The notes beneath the pieces are model-generated. The model did no database searches and had not been told where the DNA came from. It saw only the letters and a list, made by a program, of their open reading frames with translations. Both the position numbers and the translations under genes were made by a program. Shown one piece after another: positions 34,186 through 45,824 of a DNA stretch of 64,000 nt. This DNA comes from Dichotomocladium elegans. Lineage: Eukaryota; Mucoromycota; Mucoromycetes; Mucorales; Lichtheimiaceae. Every line of letters begins with the position of its first letter. Positions within the stretch are counted from its first letter, which is position 1. Location of the stretch: positions 1,178,001 through 1,242,000 of the forward strand of contig JAIXMN010000001.1 in the NCBI GenBank assembly GCA_025716815.1, given 5' to 3'.

Positions 34186-34735
34186 TTATGTTAGTACACT
34201 ATCCGTCTCAGATGATTCATAACTGACGGTAGATATCGAGGATGTATTATCGAGGATATGGGCGCTATACAGGGAATAACAGGCGTCTGTCGCGGTGATA
34301 GATGATAATGAATATTCCGAGGACGCACCATATTGGGTGCCAACAAGGGAGTTGACATTTGACCGGGCCCGTACTGAGTGGTCTTTGGAGTAGAAGAACG
34401 ACCTGCGTCGGTGATAGGGCAATATTTCGGCAGGAGGTTTTGCGGATAGGATGGACCGGGGAGTGCTCTGCATCAGCATAGCGGTTTGATTCGAAACGTG
34501 TTTATTGTGGTGGCTGTACATAGATGGCGAATGGTGATAATGGATTGAGTGGCTGTAGGTAAAGTTCTTTGATGCTTCTTGGTCCTGACACGCAAGCGAA
34601 CAAAAGCTCGTGTTCTGTAGAAAATGCTATACACGTAAGCGAACAGAAGTACACCGAGTCGTTCACGGGATGGGGGTTCCAGCTTACATCGTCAGACAAA
34701 GGCTTTTCGCAATACAAGCAAATGTTAAGGTCCAT
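34186..34735 (-). CDS. Small Ecl1-like zinc-binding protein
   Basis: The start MDLNICLYCEKPLS followed by YFCSLTC matches the CxxC...CxxxC signature of the fungal Ecl1/2/3 family, small proteins linked to lifespan and stress signalling in fission yeast. A Ser/Thr-rich tail follows in another frame (ILSAKPPAEILPYHRRRSFF, SSISTVSYESSETDSVLT). An intron between about 34570 and 34525 must connect the two parts, but several donors and acceptors are possible and I did not fix it. The family assignment rests on the N-terminal cysteines and the small size. Confidence 0.5.
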
Positions 34736-35829
34736 GACAAAGAAATTATAGATAAGACTATGGTGTGGAAGAGGAAAAAGAAAGGACAGGGTGCAGCAGC
34801 CACTGGAGGCTTGTCAATATATAGACATTTGATAAAGTTTCTGCCACATGTTTGTGACCTTTCTTCCACGGAGACCATCCTTGCGGGTTCTCAGCAATTT
34901 TGGGAAGTCACCCTTTTTGACCCTTTGAGCAGGCTCCCCAAGAACACACGGAAAAACTGCATTAGATGTCACCGCATTTATTTGGTGTCAGTATACACCC
35001 TTCTCGCACAAAAAACCGGAAGGATGGATTGGCGTGGGAAGCGGGCGCCTATCGATGCATACAAGCAAAACAAAGAAAGGATTATCTATATTCAGCTGCG
35101 TGCCGTAGGACACAGACAGTGCTTTGTTGTTGTTGTTGTTGTTGTTGGGATGTTTTAGCCTCCGGACCATGAAGAATCACATTCTTTGTGTTCTAGAGAA
35201 CGAATTTCCGTTTGTCTCTTTTTCTTTATTTTCTTCACCATTTCCTTTCCAACATTCGTACAGTACATGTAGTAGATGACGAAAACCATGTGGATTGAAG
35301 AAGGAGACGCATGGTTCTGTAAGTACGCTGTTGCGTGTGTGTATGTGTATGTGTATAAACATTGCATGTCTCACCTTAACAGATACAGTACATTACCATT
35401 TTCTCTGTCTCCCTTATTATTCTACATGAGGAATCCTTTCCTTTGATCTTTAACTATATTACGTCCACCAGGGCATAAATGTGTCAGGCCTGTGTTGACT
35501 AATACGCAATATTCTTTAAAAATGCTCCCGGCGTGTAGAAATCTGTTACTGTGATCATAGTAGAATATAAGCTCCACATCTTATTTGGCAGTATAGCTCT
35601 GTATGCAGAGCCCTTTGCGTTAAGCTAGCTTCTGTTATACAAAATTCCTGTAGTTGATAATTCAAGAAGGCGACGAGCTCATCTTTTTCAAGCATGTACC
35701 CTTCCTTTTCCAAAATGAAATTTTGCATAAAAATGTGGGAAGTTTCTGTATCAGTACGTAAAAACCGAAACTACATCCTTTTGCTGATCTTTTGTCTTAT
35801 CAGTAGCTGGGATATCTTCATCCTTGTGC
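34736..35829. other. Intergenic, no supportable gene
   Basis: Contains a GTT microsatellite at about 35124-35147. Long frames on the plus strand are antisense to the Ecl1-like gene or lack features. Confidence 0.45.
35124..35147. repeat. (GTT)n microsatellite
   Basis: About eight uninterrupted GTT units. Confidence 0.9.
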
Positions 35830-36260
35830 ATAGATGCAACTTCGGAATGACCCGCTTTCTTTAGTTTGGCGGCTGCAGGAGACTTAAAGCTACATTTAAT
35901 AACACATGATGCCGGATTGCACCCTAAATTGTTGCTGCATTTTCTTTAGTCTTTGCCGCTGTGACCGCCGCAAAGGTTCCTTTCTTGGACCATACCGCAC
36001 AACGCCTCATGTTAATACGGAATCCAGATTTATCAAGGATGACACAGTTTCTTAAAGTCAACTTCAGTCATATCCTTGTCTACATTCTGAAATCGGGCCA
36101 TTTTCAATGATGGGTTGCATTCACTTTTCATTGAACAGACTGAATGGAGTACGCCTCCTTATCAAGAATATAGTCCATAGGCTCAAGGTAACTATCTTCA
36201 TCAACGATAAAGCCCTGCCCATCTTTATAGAAGCTGAAAAGCGGCGTATTTTTATAGAGT
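35830..36260 (-). mobile_element. Tc1/mariner-like fragment, copy D
   Basis: On the minus strand this keeps recognisable pieces of the copy A transposase: the segment around the first catalytic Asp (GGAACCTTTGCGGCGG, counterpart of the permuted KKGTCAVVT stretch), the region after it, and a 5' piece near 36230. It is heavily mutated and lacks both ends. Confidence 0.6.
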
Positions 36261-37569
36261 TAGCTTTGCCGAGCGTTTGACCGAGATATCATTTCATTGC
36301 ATACGGCATTATTTATATGCAATTTTGATATGGGAGGTTCTGTGCTTTTTTTTTGGTAATAGCAGTAAATGAAAAGATTTCGCATCGATGGATTAGTTAG
36401 CTGAAAACCACAACACCTTTTTCCATACCTTTTAATTTTCACTCAAAGATCCCGAGGGACTCTTTTGAGTTATTCTGTGTACACCGGTAATAACCAGGAC
36501 GGAGAGACGAATAAAGTGCCAACACACCGGAAAGAGATAGGTGGTTGCATTGGGATGCGCTAGATGAGGGACTGGCTGTCGCAGAGAAAACAAGTGGAAT
36601 GAGATAATGATGACTTGGTCAATCTGCAATCGAGCGCAGCCGTTAGGCTGCAGTAAAGCACTTCTACATTTTAGTGACCAAGCGGACGAGAACAAGGAAA
36701 AAAAGGTTCAGGTTGGACTTCACGAAGGAAAAACAGTTTGCTTATTTATAGGCGATCATCCATGACTTCTTTGTGGTTGACAATGCTGCACCATACGTAC
36801 CGGGAGGTGTTATATGCTATCCTCCTCCAAAAAACTTAAATCCATGGCGCTCATCGCTACTACTTGATGCTTGTTGTCTATCAGAGGTTCAACAAACAGC
36901 CATCAATGTTCTAATCGACAAATGTAAACGGCCCTCTTTTCTGGTGGGTAAACCTGGTTGAGTTGGCAGCAGACTTCATTTCTTGGTTTTCCGTTTGCTA
37001 TAAGTAACACGTACCTTTTCTTGTGTTACAAAGTTTTCTTTGCTTCCATCCACCAATGACCATGTTGTATCCAGTGTATCCAGACGATGATTTAGGAGAG
37101 AATATGTTGGACTGTAAAGCATTGCAGCAAGGGCAATCCAATCTATTAGAATGTGACAAAAGAATGGGTATTGTTTAGATAAATGAGTCCATGTTGTGAG
37201 CCATGTGCTGTGTGTTAAAATCCGTTGATACAGTACTGGTCAAAGGTGTTGTCTTTAAATCGGTGTACTTTATTTTCAGTTCCTTGTATTACCACTACAG
37301 TAAAGCTATTTGAACATGCGTATAATTATGCCCATATTATCAATCGTAAGTTAGTAAGGATATACAGCACGGAGCATTTACAGCCCTTGCTCTACATGAC
37401 AACGCTCTTTATATGTCATCTGTTTCGCTGGTCTGTTGTTCTATACAACTCTGACAGGTGATCAAACCTTTCCACTCGCGTAACCGGTCCATCCGGTTCA
37501 CCAGCTGCTCAGGTACCGAACCTTTCCTCTTCTGCATTAAAAACAAAACATGAGTGATTCAGACTTTTT
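36261..37569. other. No supportable gene
   Basis: AT-rich sequence with short frames of up to 87 codons on either strand and no family features. Confidence 0.4.
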
Positions 37570-39065
37570 CAACGACGGATTCTTCTTATGCCAGACTGAT
37601 AGTGAGATTCACTTGCTCGAGCTTATGCATGCCGAGGAATATGCCTGTTACGAAAAACCCGCATACATTGGCTTTAGTTGTTAGGCATCGCGTCGTCAAC
37701 CAAAAGCGCATCGAGGGCCATCGACGTATTTCTCCAAGGCTACTTCGCAGATGAGCGTGCTTATGATGATGCTCATTTCCGCCGTAGGTTTTAGAATGAG
37801 CTGCAACCTATTCCTGTGCATCTTCAGTGACTTGGAGCCACGGCATCTGTCCCCATCCCACCGCGTTCGTGTGTTCTTCCGAAATTTCAAAAGTCAAGCG
37901 GATACTTTTTCAGCCTCGGCTCGAGCTCAGCAATCTTGTTGCCGTGACATATGGCAGCACAAACGATGAGCCCTGCTGTCAAGGCAGAAGCAGATGTGGG
38001 GCTTTTCAATGGGTCTCGCAACTTCTCCACTATCATTCCCGTGAAAGATTCGGCACAGAACGCTCTCCAGCTCCAGTCCGCAGTCAGTATCACTGTCATC
38101 GTCCTCACTTTAGTATTGACCTGATCAACGGTCAGTTCTGACAGATGCTCAGCGTACTCGGGGTGGATCGTATTATGGAAGCACCTACAGATCCACTGAC
38201 AAGTCTCTCCACACTCCACCAATTCTCCACTGATCCTCACACATTAAGACAAGCGCAAGTGAGATTGCCGGTTCCCAGGTACAGTATGCTCCTTTTGGCT
38301 ACCTGTCTTCTAAAAAGGAAAAAGAAAGAAAAAAGGCAGAAAAAATACTAACTTACTCTTCCTCTTCTTTTCACTTTTTCCTATAGTTTTGCTCTTGCTC
38401 AGGCCTTCCATGTCCATCAACGGTGGTACTTTCATGAACACTCTCCCACGCGTGAAACACCTTTCTGTCGGTTTGATTGAGTGGGCCCCGCACCATCGTA
38501 TTCTTCCTGCCAAAGAGAGCATGGAGAGAAGCGAGCCTCATGACGATATCCTCAATAGTTATCGTTGGGGGGCAGATATCACGCATGTTCAAAAACATGG
38601 GGACTTATTTATGCTGATGAGTGGGTAAGAACTTTGGTAATTCGTTCATTTACATCCGTGTCAGCTAGGAAATCCTACCAGGTTATATACCTTGTGGAGA
38701 GGATGCATGGTAGCCGCATTACTGCAGTAGATAATTCATGGCGTGCAACAATATCCTGAAGGAGGTCGATTCCTGGGTTAACAAGATGCGCACAGCAAAA
38801 CACAAAGGATTCAAAACAGCCATGCAGGCGTAGGTATTCTTATTCCACGCCCCCCCCCATTTTTGCGGCATAAAATCCTCGTTGTCGATTGAATTGGCCT
38901 GAATGGACACACTCCAAGCCTTCTGCCCTCGGTAATAAATTGAATGCCTTGAACCTGCTTACCTTCAAAGCTTCTTTTCCCATTACGTGTGTGAGGATGA
39001 CCTATAGATTTTCCGAATTGACAGTAATGAAGCTGTGAATCATGAGTTATAGCTTTTGTGTCCAT
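37570..39065 (-). pseudogene. Decayed multi-exon gene or element of unknown family
   Basis: Minus-strand pieces read well: ALFGRKNTMVRGPLNQTDRK (38.45 kb), a 117-codon frame ending IAELEPRLKKYPLDF (37.9-38.24 kb), a piece around LILKPTAEMSIIISTLICEV (37.7-37.85 kb) and LNPLCFAVRILL (38.8 kb). Two of these have relatives in the 23.7-25.6 kb region. Between the PLNQT copies most differences fall in third codon positions of the minus frame, which shows that it was the coding strand. No known family comes to mind. Confidence 0.45.
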
Positions 39066-39479
39066 TAAACATGCTTATTAACTTATTTGCCTTTGATACA
39101 TGATCGATCAAAAGCTAGAAGATATTGATGAATTAAGAGGCCGTATAATCAAAATCCAGATTACAGCAGTAAAAGCAAGAAGGGCGTATTTCCGTACGTA
39201 CAGAGTTCTAGATAAACTTCTAACTTCTCGCTTTGTAGCTGCTTGCAAAGATGAAATCTTGCTATATGGTTCAAATAGACCGGTGATCTCTTGAAAATGA
39301 GAGATGCCCGGTGTAAGGAATACGTCGGCTGTATTCTCAGTTACTGTAGAAGTGACAGCTTTTATCTGCTAACATCATGGTTTTTATCTTGCCCGCTGTA
39401 CGCAAGCTACCCTGCAATCAAACAAGGCTACCGAATGGTCGCCATTCAACAAATGCTCCCTGCTGAATATTCTGATTTG

Positions 39480-40720
39480 GTGATGCCGAGGCACCTGGTC
39501 AATTATAATATTTTCCAGATGTGGGGTATTGCTGTTCATCGTAACCATTAATTGTTGCTTTTTCGCTGCCTTTAGTAGTTCTTACATGATAAACTGCTTG
39601 AGATCTTTGGTATTTGCTGTTAGACCAGCGACGTCGAGGACGACCAAAGAAAATTTTGGGGTGACAGCAAGGAAAGAAATCATGTCTATTGAAAGGTTGC
39701 TTGTCAGTCTCATTCAATATCTAAAACAATCTTACTGTTTATCTTGTGTTGTACCAGCTATGTCTTGTACGCTTTTCATATTGAACTTATTGTTGAAGTC
39801 CCTGGTGCAAATCTCGTCGCCAGCAGCAGAAAAAGGAGAGACGAAGGCATGGTCTGCCAAAGACCTCGTTCGAATGCAGTTCACCACCATCTGGAGGAGA
39901 CGGACTCGAGTCTCTTCACCCTCGATGGTGCGTGATGTACGACAGTAGCCGATGACGGCGTATCCATCTTTCTTCATCTCCTTCAAATGTTTATGGTACT
40001 GTGGAAAATATTTTTTTATGCCTTGGCAACGTCGTCTATATATAGATTTAGTTTATGGTCATCTCCTTTCGAAAGGTCAGAAGACACTCAGCTTCTCACC
40101 CAACACGTACAATATGCGACATCGGATCTTTCCCCCGTCCCCTGCTTTGCTGATTTCCCTTGCCATCGCGCCCTGCGACAGATCAAGCTTGTTCCTTGTG
40201 CACCACCGTGCGAAGTACGTCGAGATTTTGTCATCAAACATCGTCGTATACCTTGCGACTGTAGCTTGGATTTCAACCATTCGCGTTTTTAAGTAATAGG
40301 CACCAGCGAAGGGGTTCTCTCGCAGAAAGACTTCATTCAAGAAATCCTTGACCATTTCGGCAGATACTGTTACATATGTTAGAACTGTCATTGTAATCAA
40401 GAAAATCGTTATTACTTACACAATACCGGGTCAGGAGTACTTCTTCTATCGATGCAGGTTGAATCTTCGGTGGAATAACAGTGGTACCGGAAACGGTTGC
40501 AAAACAGTTTCTGCTTCGAAATGAACACTGGGTCAGCCGGGTCGTTCAGATAGCAAAGTTCTAGGCCCTCCATCTCATTCAGACGCTATTTGAGCCTGGC
40601 AACTTTGTCTTCCGTGTATTCTTCGCGGTACATCATGCACAGTGCCTGGCATATCATCGGTCCACTTATGCGGTCCATATCTTGTATGACACCATGTCAG
40701 TCATAGTTTTTAATTCTTGG
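39480..40720 (-). pseudogene. Relic of a repetitive fungal gene with serine-recombinase-like signatures
   Basis: Minus-strand pieces in order: MDRISGPMICQALCMMYREE (one in-frame TAG follows), a Cys-rich stretch, EMVKDFLNEVFLRENPFAGA, KDGYAVIGYCRTSRTIEGEE with TRVRLLQ, RTRSLADHAFVSPFSAAGDE, and after an intron or break KFSLVVLDVAGLTANTKDLK. The pattern Y-x-R-x-S, a helix with LLQ, then LVVLD-xx-L-xx-NT-x-DL resembles the catalytic domain of serine recombinases (GYARVS ... LVVxxLDRLxRNTxDLL). I recall a repetitive family in Mucorales with IGYARKSP and VLDYAGLSTNTRDL motifs; this copy belongs to it. It is broken. The recombinase link is an inference. Confidence 0.5.
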
Positions 40721-40919
40721 TTAGAGAGCATACATATTTTTCATTATATCCAAGTTCCAACCTAAAGTCGCATGGCTGTATATAAAAGCGATGTTATTTA
40801 TACCTCAACAATCCTTTCAGATATCCAGAGTAAAATACTCAGGGATCTAATATTCACTCTTTTTTACATATTCATATAAATATTATAGCGTCCTCGGTAT
40901 AATTGTCATAAGTCGGAAT

Positions 40920-41530
40920 GTTATTTTTTCCCGCACTATAACAATTACGTACGTAGCGATACTCCTGTAAGAATGAAAGTCGAATCCTTCAAGATCGCTC
41001 AACTTTAAGCTATTCGATGCTTCACTGATTCGGGTCACCAGTGTCTCGCTTTCCAAAAACCTATTGTCTTTTACCTTGCTCCGCGACTGACCAAAACTAT
41101 TCAATAGGATTGAGTTCAGTGGAGTAGGATGGAAGATATATGCATCGATACCCTCCAGGACTTGATGTATTTTAGAAATATCCATAGCCTTATGAATAGG
41201 TGTACTATCCATTACCAAGTAATCGCCCTTCCTATCGTCATACTTATCCTTTTCATTCATGGTAGCTTTAAGCAAACAGGGATAACGTTCAGCTACAGTT
41301 CCTTGGCTAGTAGCTGCGGATTGCCGGAATCCTTTTTTTTTTTGGCTGGTGACTGAGGGCGTCTCAAGTGACATTTGTCAATCTAACACTGATATTGCTC
41401 CAAAGATTGTAGCCGTTTTCGCTCTTGTTTCTTGCACCTTGCTTGTATGCCGCTCTGCTTCTTTTGTATTGATGTATGTGGACTTGACGAGGGGGGATAT
41501 TCAAATGATTAGTAATCAGTCTGAAAATAT
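40920..41530 (-). mobile_element. Tc1/mariner-like fragment, copy E
   Basis: The minus strand has a fairly open frame with LVMDSTPIHKAMDIS (second Asp region, DNAPIH in copy A), FHPTPLNSILLNSFGQSRSK (Glu region, altered) and DNRFLESETLVTRISEASNS, plus the upstream segment near 41.4 kb. The catalytic Glu is replaced, so it is inactive. It ends about 100 bp before the TTC27 gene. Confidence 0.75.
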
Positions 41531-41634
41531 TAGAACCATCGAGATATTTTGCGTGCCAAAAACTTTTTAAACTTTTTCCAGGTTCTCCGCTCTGTCTCCT
41601 CCAACCCCTTCTCCCACTTTTTTTATAACAATCC

Positions 41635-44088
41635 ATGTCCGAGTACACTTTGGCTGAGCGTGCACTCATTCTAAACGTGGCCATTGACGAAGCGAGTGCC
41701 TCGAAATTACCTACGGAGGTTGTACATGCAGCCGAAGCGATTTTGCAGGGCAACTATACCTCTGTCCTGCGCGACGGACAGTTTTTCTCGGATGCAGAAG
41801 CTACAAAAGATCTCATTGCGACAGGGAACATTGAAGAATGGGCTAAAACGCGTCTGAGCACCACGGATTTGGACGATCCAGTGACGCGATTTACCACACT
41901 CGCCACCGGCATTGCCTGCTTAAATGCGTTTATCCAAACAAACTGGACCGGTCCTCTGCTCGACTGGAGCATGAGTGAGCTCCTAGTCGGCCATCAAGAC
42001 GAGCATCTCGACAAGGCTATCCATAGCCACTGTCTCCAGTTCCTCTCAGCTGACAGTGAGCCTGTGTACCACCTTACTGAACGCCTCGGTCTGCTAGCAA
42101 TAGCTCGAATCGTTCTCCTTGCACTGCGAACAAAGTGCTCTACTGCTTCCTTTTGGGCTATGCGTGCCACATTTATTCAGCAGCAGCTCCTCGACAATCC
42201 CACAGGATCTCTCCAGACGCAGCTTGCCGAGCTGGCATCCGAGTGCGGATTTCTTGATGGCGCCGACAATGAACTTAAGATCCGGCTGGAGCTCGAGACG
42301 GGTTTGATCGATAGTTATTTCGGCCAGGACAAGGAAGCGTATATGAAAATGCAGAACGCACAAAAGGCCTCGGGGTTCGAGTGGTCGTTGACGGGAGCCA
42401 TGGGACGCCGCACCAAGTTCCAGGATTTTGACGTGTCGCAATTGGTGATGCTGGCGGAAAGCAGCAAAAAGGACGATGACAAGAAAGCAGCAGGCGGCGA
42501 CGATGATGTAGCTCGGCCAGAGATGGTGGATTTGAATGATGATACTCTGTTGGATCAGGTGGCATATGCAAAGACGGAGGAGAATGACGCGAATGCAGAC
42601 AAACGGCATGGCAATCTCCGAGTTATCGATCAGTGTCTCTTGCTTGCGTTCTGCCTAAATGTCAAGAACACGAACCCAGAGCATGGCCTGACATCCGAGG
42701 AAATGACGCCGTATGTGACTCGTGTGCTTGAGAACGCAAATAACTGGATGGTGCACACAATGGGCTTGCTTCTCAAGACTCGACTGGAGGCGCATAAAAC
42801 TCGGACGGTTGAACGCTCCCTGCTGCAGTTACAGGCGTTGGTGGATCAGATTAAGGTTGAGGACTCCGGGGCCGATGAGCGTCTCGCATACTTCTATGAC
42901 CTGCTGCTGCCGAGCAAATGGGAGATGGAGCGTGAGCTTGCAAGACGATTCGTCTCACTTGGTGTAATTCGATCGGCAAAAGACATTTTTGAACGCCTAG
43001 AGATGTGGGAGGAAGTCGTGTCGTGTTATCAGATGCTGGAGGAGCCTAACAAGGCCAAGGAGGTGCTGAGCCAGTTGTTGAAGGCTGACCCCACCTCACC
43101 CAAGTTATTGTGCATTCTCGGTGACGTGGAGCAGAATCCGGATCATTGGCGCAAGGCCTGGGAGGTATCTGGGCATCACAACGCGCGGGCGATGCGCACG
43201 CTCGGTGCGTACCACTACAAGCGGCAGGAATACAAGGAGTCAATCACGTGTTACCAGCGTGCGCTCGAGATTAATCCGCTGTTTGAGGGGTCGTGGTACA
43301 TGCTTGGATGCTCGGCTATGCAGGTCGACGAGTGGGACGTCGGTGTGCGAGCCTTCCAGCGGGTCGTCGCCCTAGATCACGAACAAGCTGAGGCATGGAA
43401 CAATCTGGCAAGCATCTATGTTCACCTCGATCGCAAGCCGGATGCATTCTTGGCCCTCAAGCAGGCGACTAAGCTCAAGTTTGACAACTGGCGAATGTGG
43501 CAGAATCTGCTGTTTATCTCTGTGGATGTCGGTCAGTTCGCAGATGCAATCTGGGCTATGCAGCGTATTGTTGAGCTGCGATGGGACAAGGTCCGAGAGG
43601 AGGCTGTCGACACGCAGGTGCTCCAGATGCTTGTCGACAATGTGATTTTGAACTGGAAGGATGCGTTTGACCGCGATGGCCAACGGCTGGCGCGACAGGT
43701 GCAACGACTGCTGGAGGATGTCATCCTGATACGTATCAGCAGCTCGCCCGAGATCTGGCGGATTGTGGCCAAGTTTTACATTTGGCAGGGCCGCCTCAAA
43801 GATGCGCTCGAGGCCAGTGTCAAGGCGTACCGCGTTGTTATGCATGATGTGCGGTTAGAAACCGACCCAGAAGTATTTGAACGTGTTGCTCAGGTGGCCC
43901 TGGACACTGTCGACTCCTACGAAAGCCTAGGCGATAAGGAACAGGACGGCGCCCCCGTGTGTGCCGACTGGCGCTATCAGTCCCGATTGATCATCAAAGG
44001 CTTGATGGGCAAGGTCAGGGACGTGTTCGATGACACAGAAATGTATGGACGCTTGAAGGATCGCTTGGACGATCTGAAATGTGCGTAG
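41635..44088 (+). CDS. Tetratricopeptide repeat protein 27 homolog (TTC27/Emw1)
   Basis: A single uninterrupted frame of 817 aa, close to the family length of 800-900. The N-terminal half is helical (ALILNVAIDEA, FIQTNWTGPLLDW). A conserved stretch HTMGLLLKTRLEAHKTRTVE appears in the middle, and TPR units follow at about residues 475-680 (MRTLGAYHYKRQEYKESITC, AWNNLASIYVHLDRKPDAFL, ALEINPLFEGSWYMLGCSAM). The yeast homolog is Emw1, an essential protein linked to cell-wall integrity and proposed to assist folding or assembly. It has no signal peptide or membrane segment, so it is cytosolic. It lacks introns in an intron-rich neighbourhood, which is not unusual for this gene. Confidence 0.92.
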   Translation: MSEYTLAERALILNVAIDEASASKLPTEVVHAAEAILQGNYTSVLRDGQFFSDAEATKDLIATGNIEEWAKTRLSTTDLDDPVTRFTTLATGIACLNAFIQTNWTGPLLDWSMSELLVGHQDEHLDKAIHSHCLQFLSADSEPVYHLTERLGLLAIARIVLLALRTKCSTASFWAMRATFIQQQLLDNPTGSLQTQLAELASECGFLDGADNELKIRLELETGLIDSYFGQDKEAYMKMQNAQKASGFEWSLTGAMGRRTKFQDFDVSQLVMLAESSKKDDDKKAAGGDDDVARPEMVDLNDDTLLDQVAYAKTEENDANADKRHGNLRVIDQCLLLAFCLNVKNTNPEHGLTSEEMTPYVTRVLENANNWMVHTMGLLLKTRLEAHKTRTVERSLLQLQALVDQIKVEDSGADERLAYFYDLLLPSKWEMERELARRFVSLGVIRSAKDIFERLEMWEEVVSCYQMLEEPNKAKEVLSQLLKADPTSPKLLCILGDVEQNPDHWRKAWEVSGHHNARAMRTLGAYHYKRQEYKESITCYQRALEINPLFEGSWYMLGCSAMQVDEWDVGVRAFQRVVALDHEQAEAWNNLASIYVHLDRKPDAFLALKQATKLKFDNWRMWQNLLFISVDVGQFADAIWAMQRIVELRWDKVREEAVDTQVLQMLVDNVILNWKDAFDRDGQRLARQVQRLLEDVILIRISSSPEIWRIVAKFYIWQGRLKDALEASVKAYRVVMHDVRLETDPEVFERVAQVALDTVDSYESLGDKEQDGAPVCADWRYQSRLIIKGLMGKVRDVFDDTEMYGRLKDRLDDLKCA

Positions 44089-44379
44089 GCATCATCGCGC
44101 ACATTCTTTCGCCTCCCCCACTTTTCACTTTTTTCCTTTTATTCACATACATATTTTTTTTTTGTAAATAGACTAATAATTTTTTTCTTGTTGTTAAAAA
44201 ATGGGTCATACACGCATATTCATACACCAGCGCACATAACCGGCTCGCATGTGCATTGACGTACATGCATTAGCGACTTTTTTTTTCTGATTTGATTTTC
44301 TTTTTTTGCAAAGAGGAGGTTATGTGTGTATGTGTGTGTATGGGATATACGGGGGGATTGTTTTATAGTTTTCTTTTTA
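44089..44379. other. 3' flanks of two convergent genes
   Basis: T-rich sequence with gtgtatgtgtgtgta repeats. No gene. Confidence 0.5.
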
Positions 44380-45347
44380 TTAGGACTCCGAACTGCTCGG
44401 CCTTTTCCCTGAGCCGGACGTTGACGGCTTTGTGAAGGACATGGCGCGCTTGAGCTTTCTTGTCAGATTCTTTCGCTTGAGTGATAACCTTGATGATTCT
44501 CGACGCAGCAGCCCGACTTTTGGGGCGATATCTGTGGACTGACTCGGGATGGGTGGCGCGCAGGGCAGTGTAGGAGTCGGCGGTAAGGACGCCGTGCCGG
44601 CAGAGGACGACGAGGAGTCGCAGTCCTGGTAGAGAAAATGATAGCTTTTTGTTTGACGGCGCCCTGATGTTGATGGTGTCGCATAACCATGGCGTGCGTT
44701 GGCGATGCCCGGCTCGGGATGAAGGACAATGATGCTCAAGTCGTCGTAATCATTATTTGTCGCATTGCTGTGATCACCATGTTTAGGAGGTATCGGTGGA
44801 GGAGGGAAGTCCAGAGAGGAAGAAGTGAGGTCGTCATCTTGATCGCCCGACGACTGCTTCGCCCCTGGTGAATAGATTCGTATCAGTAAACGGCTATATA
44901 TATATATATATATTTATATATCATCCATGGTGGTGCTGGCATTCTTTTTGGAAGGGGGGAGGCACTTTGACCGCAATCTTTTGCGCGATAATGCTTACCA
45001 CCAGAAGATTTATTCGCTTCGTTGCTGGTCGTCTGCAATGATGGGCGCTGCCAAAGTTGCTGGAGATAGATGGACGACGAAGCACGGAGCATGCGAGGAA
45101 AACAGAAAGAAAGAAATGAAAGAAAAAAAGGGAAAGCTGAAGAAGAAAAGGGGCTTTTTGCGTTTTCAGATGCAGGCGACGATGCGCTGATGTCCTTTTT
45201 TATATCAAAAGGCGAGAAGAAAGGGGGGGAGAAGAGTCTGAAGGAGGAGAATAGGCATCTTACCACGCGTGCGTTCTGCGCGTCTTCCTCCAAAACAGAT
45301 ATATCCGACATGGTATTTATACCCACGCCCATTGCTGCGTTGGGCAA
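44380..45347 (-). CDS. Small Ser/Pro-rich protein with basic C-terminus, unknown function
   Basis: Three exons: MPNAAMGVGINTMSDISVLE from 45347, a middle exon with QLWQRPSLQTTSNEANKSSG, and a last exon GAKQSSGDQDDDLTSSSLDF, SIIVLHPEPGIANARHGYAT continuing to the stop at 44380. The end is strongly basic (SRLSLKRKNLTRKLKRAMSF) and followed by a Ser-rich tail. There is no domain or membrane segment. The intron before the last exon carries a TA microsatellite (about 44895-44913). The basic helix could bind membrane or nucleic acid, but I do not recognise the family. The exon joins fit GT-AG but were not fixed to the base. Confidence 0.5.
44895..44920. repeat. (TA)n microsatellite in an intron
   Basis: About 10 TA units, then TTTATATA, inside the second intron of the small Ser/Pro-rich gene. 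Confidence 0.9.
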
Positions 45348-45824
45348 TCTCCCTTTGTGTCAACGCAAAGCCCGTATATAAATTTACATGCGCGTATGTG
45401 TGTATCAAATCCACGAGCAGATGCAAATACTGACCGTTCTTATTGTCCAATTCAATTCCTCATCCATCAAATCAACCTGGCATATATGGAGTATATGTAT
45501 CCTTCATCCACAACGCCCGAACTTTCACCAATAGGTATTCCCCCCCCAAAAAAAATATAAACAATTACGTGCACATGCATATCCTTGCAGCATACTTTTC
45601 CTTCCCTGACAAACCAAAATATACGCACAAACATTGTCCCCAGAAAAGAAAAAAGAAAAGAAAAAACAAAGGTATTGCAACACTGGCTTAGAGAAACGTT
45701 GGGCCGACTGACTTGTTGGTATGGAGATAATACAAGAGTATAAGAGAAGGCTGAGCACAGGAGAAAGGGAAATAGGGAGGAGGAGGAGGAAGAGGGAGAA
45801 GACAGAAATAGCCCAAGGTTCTTT

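Noticed and set aside
45443..45758. Small genes between the Ser/Pro-rich gene and SGT1
   Set aside because: Short overlapping frames on both strands in AT-rich and poly-A sequence, without conserved features.
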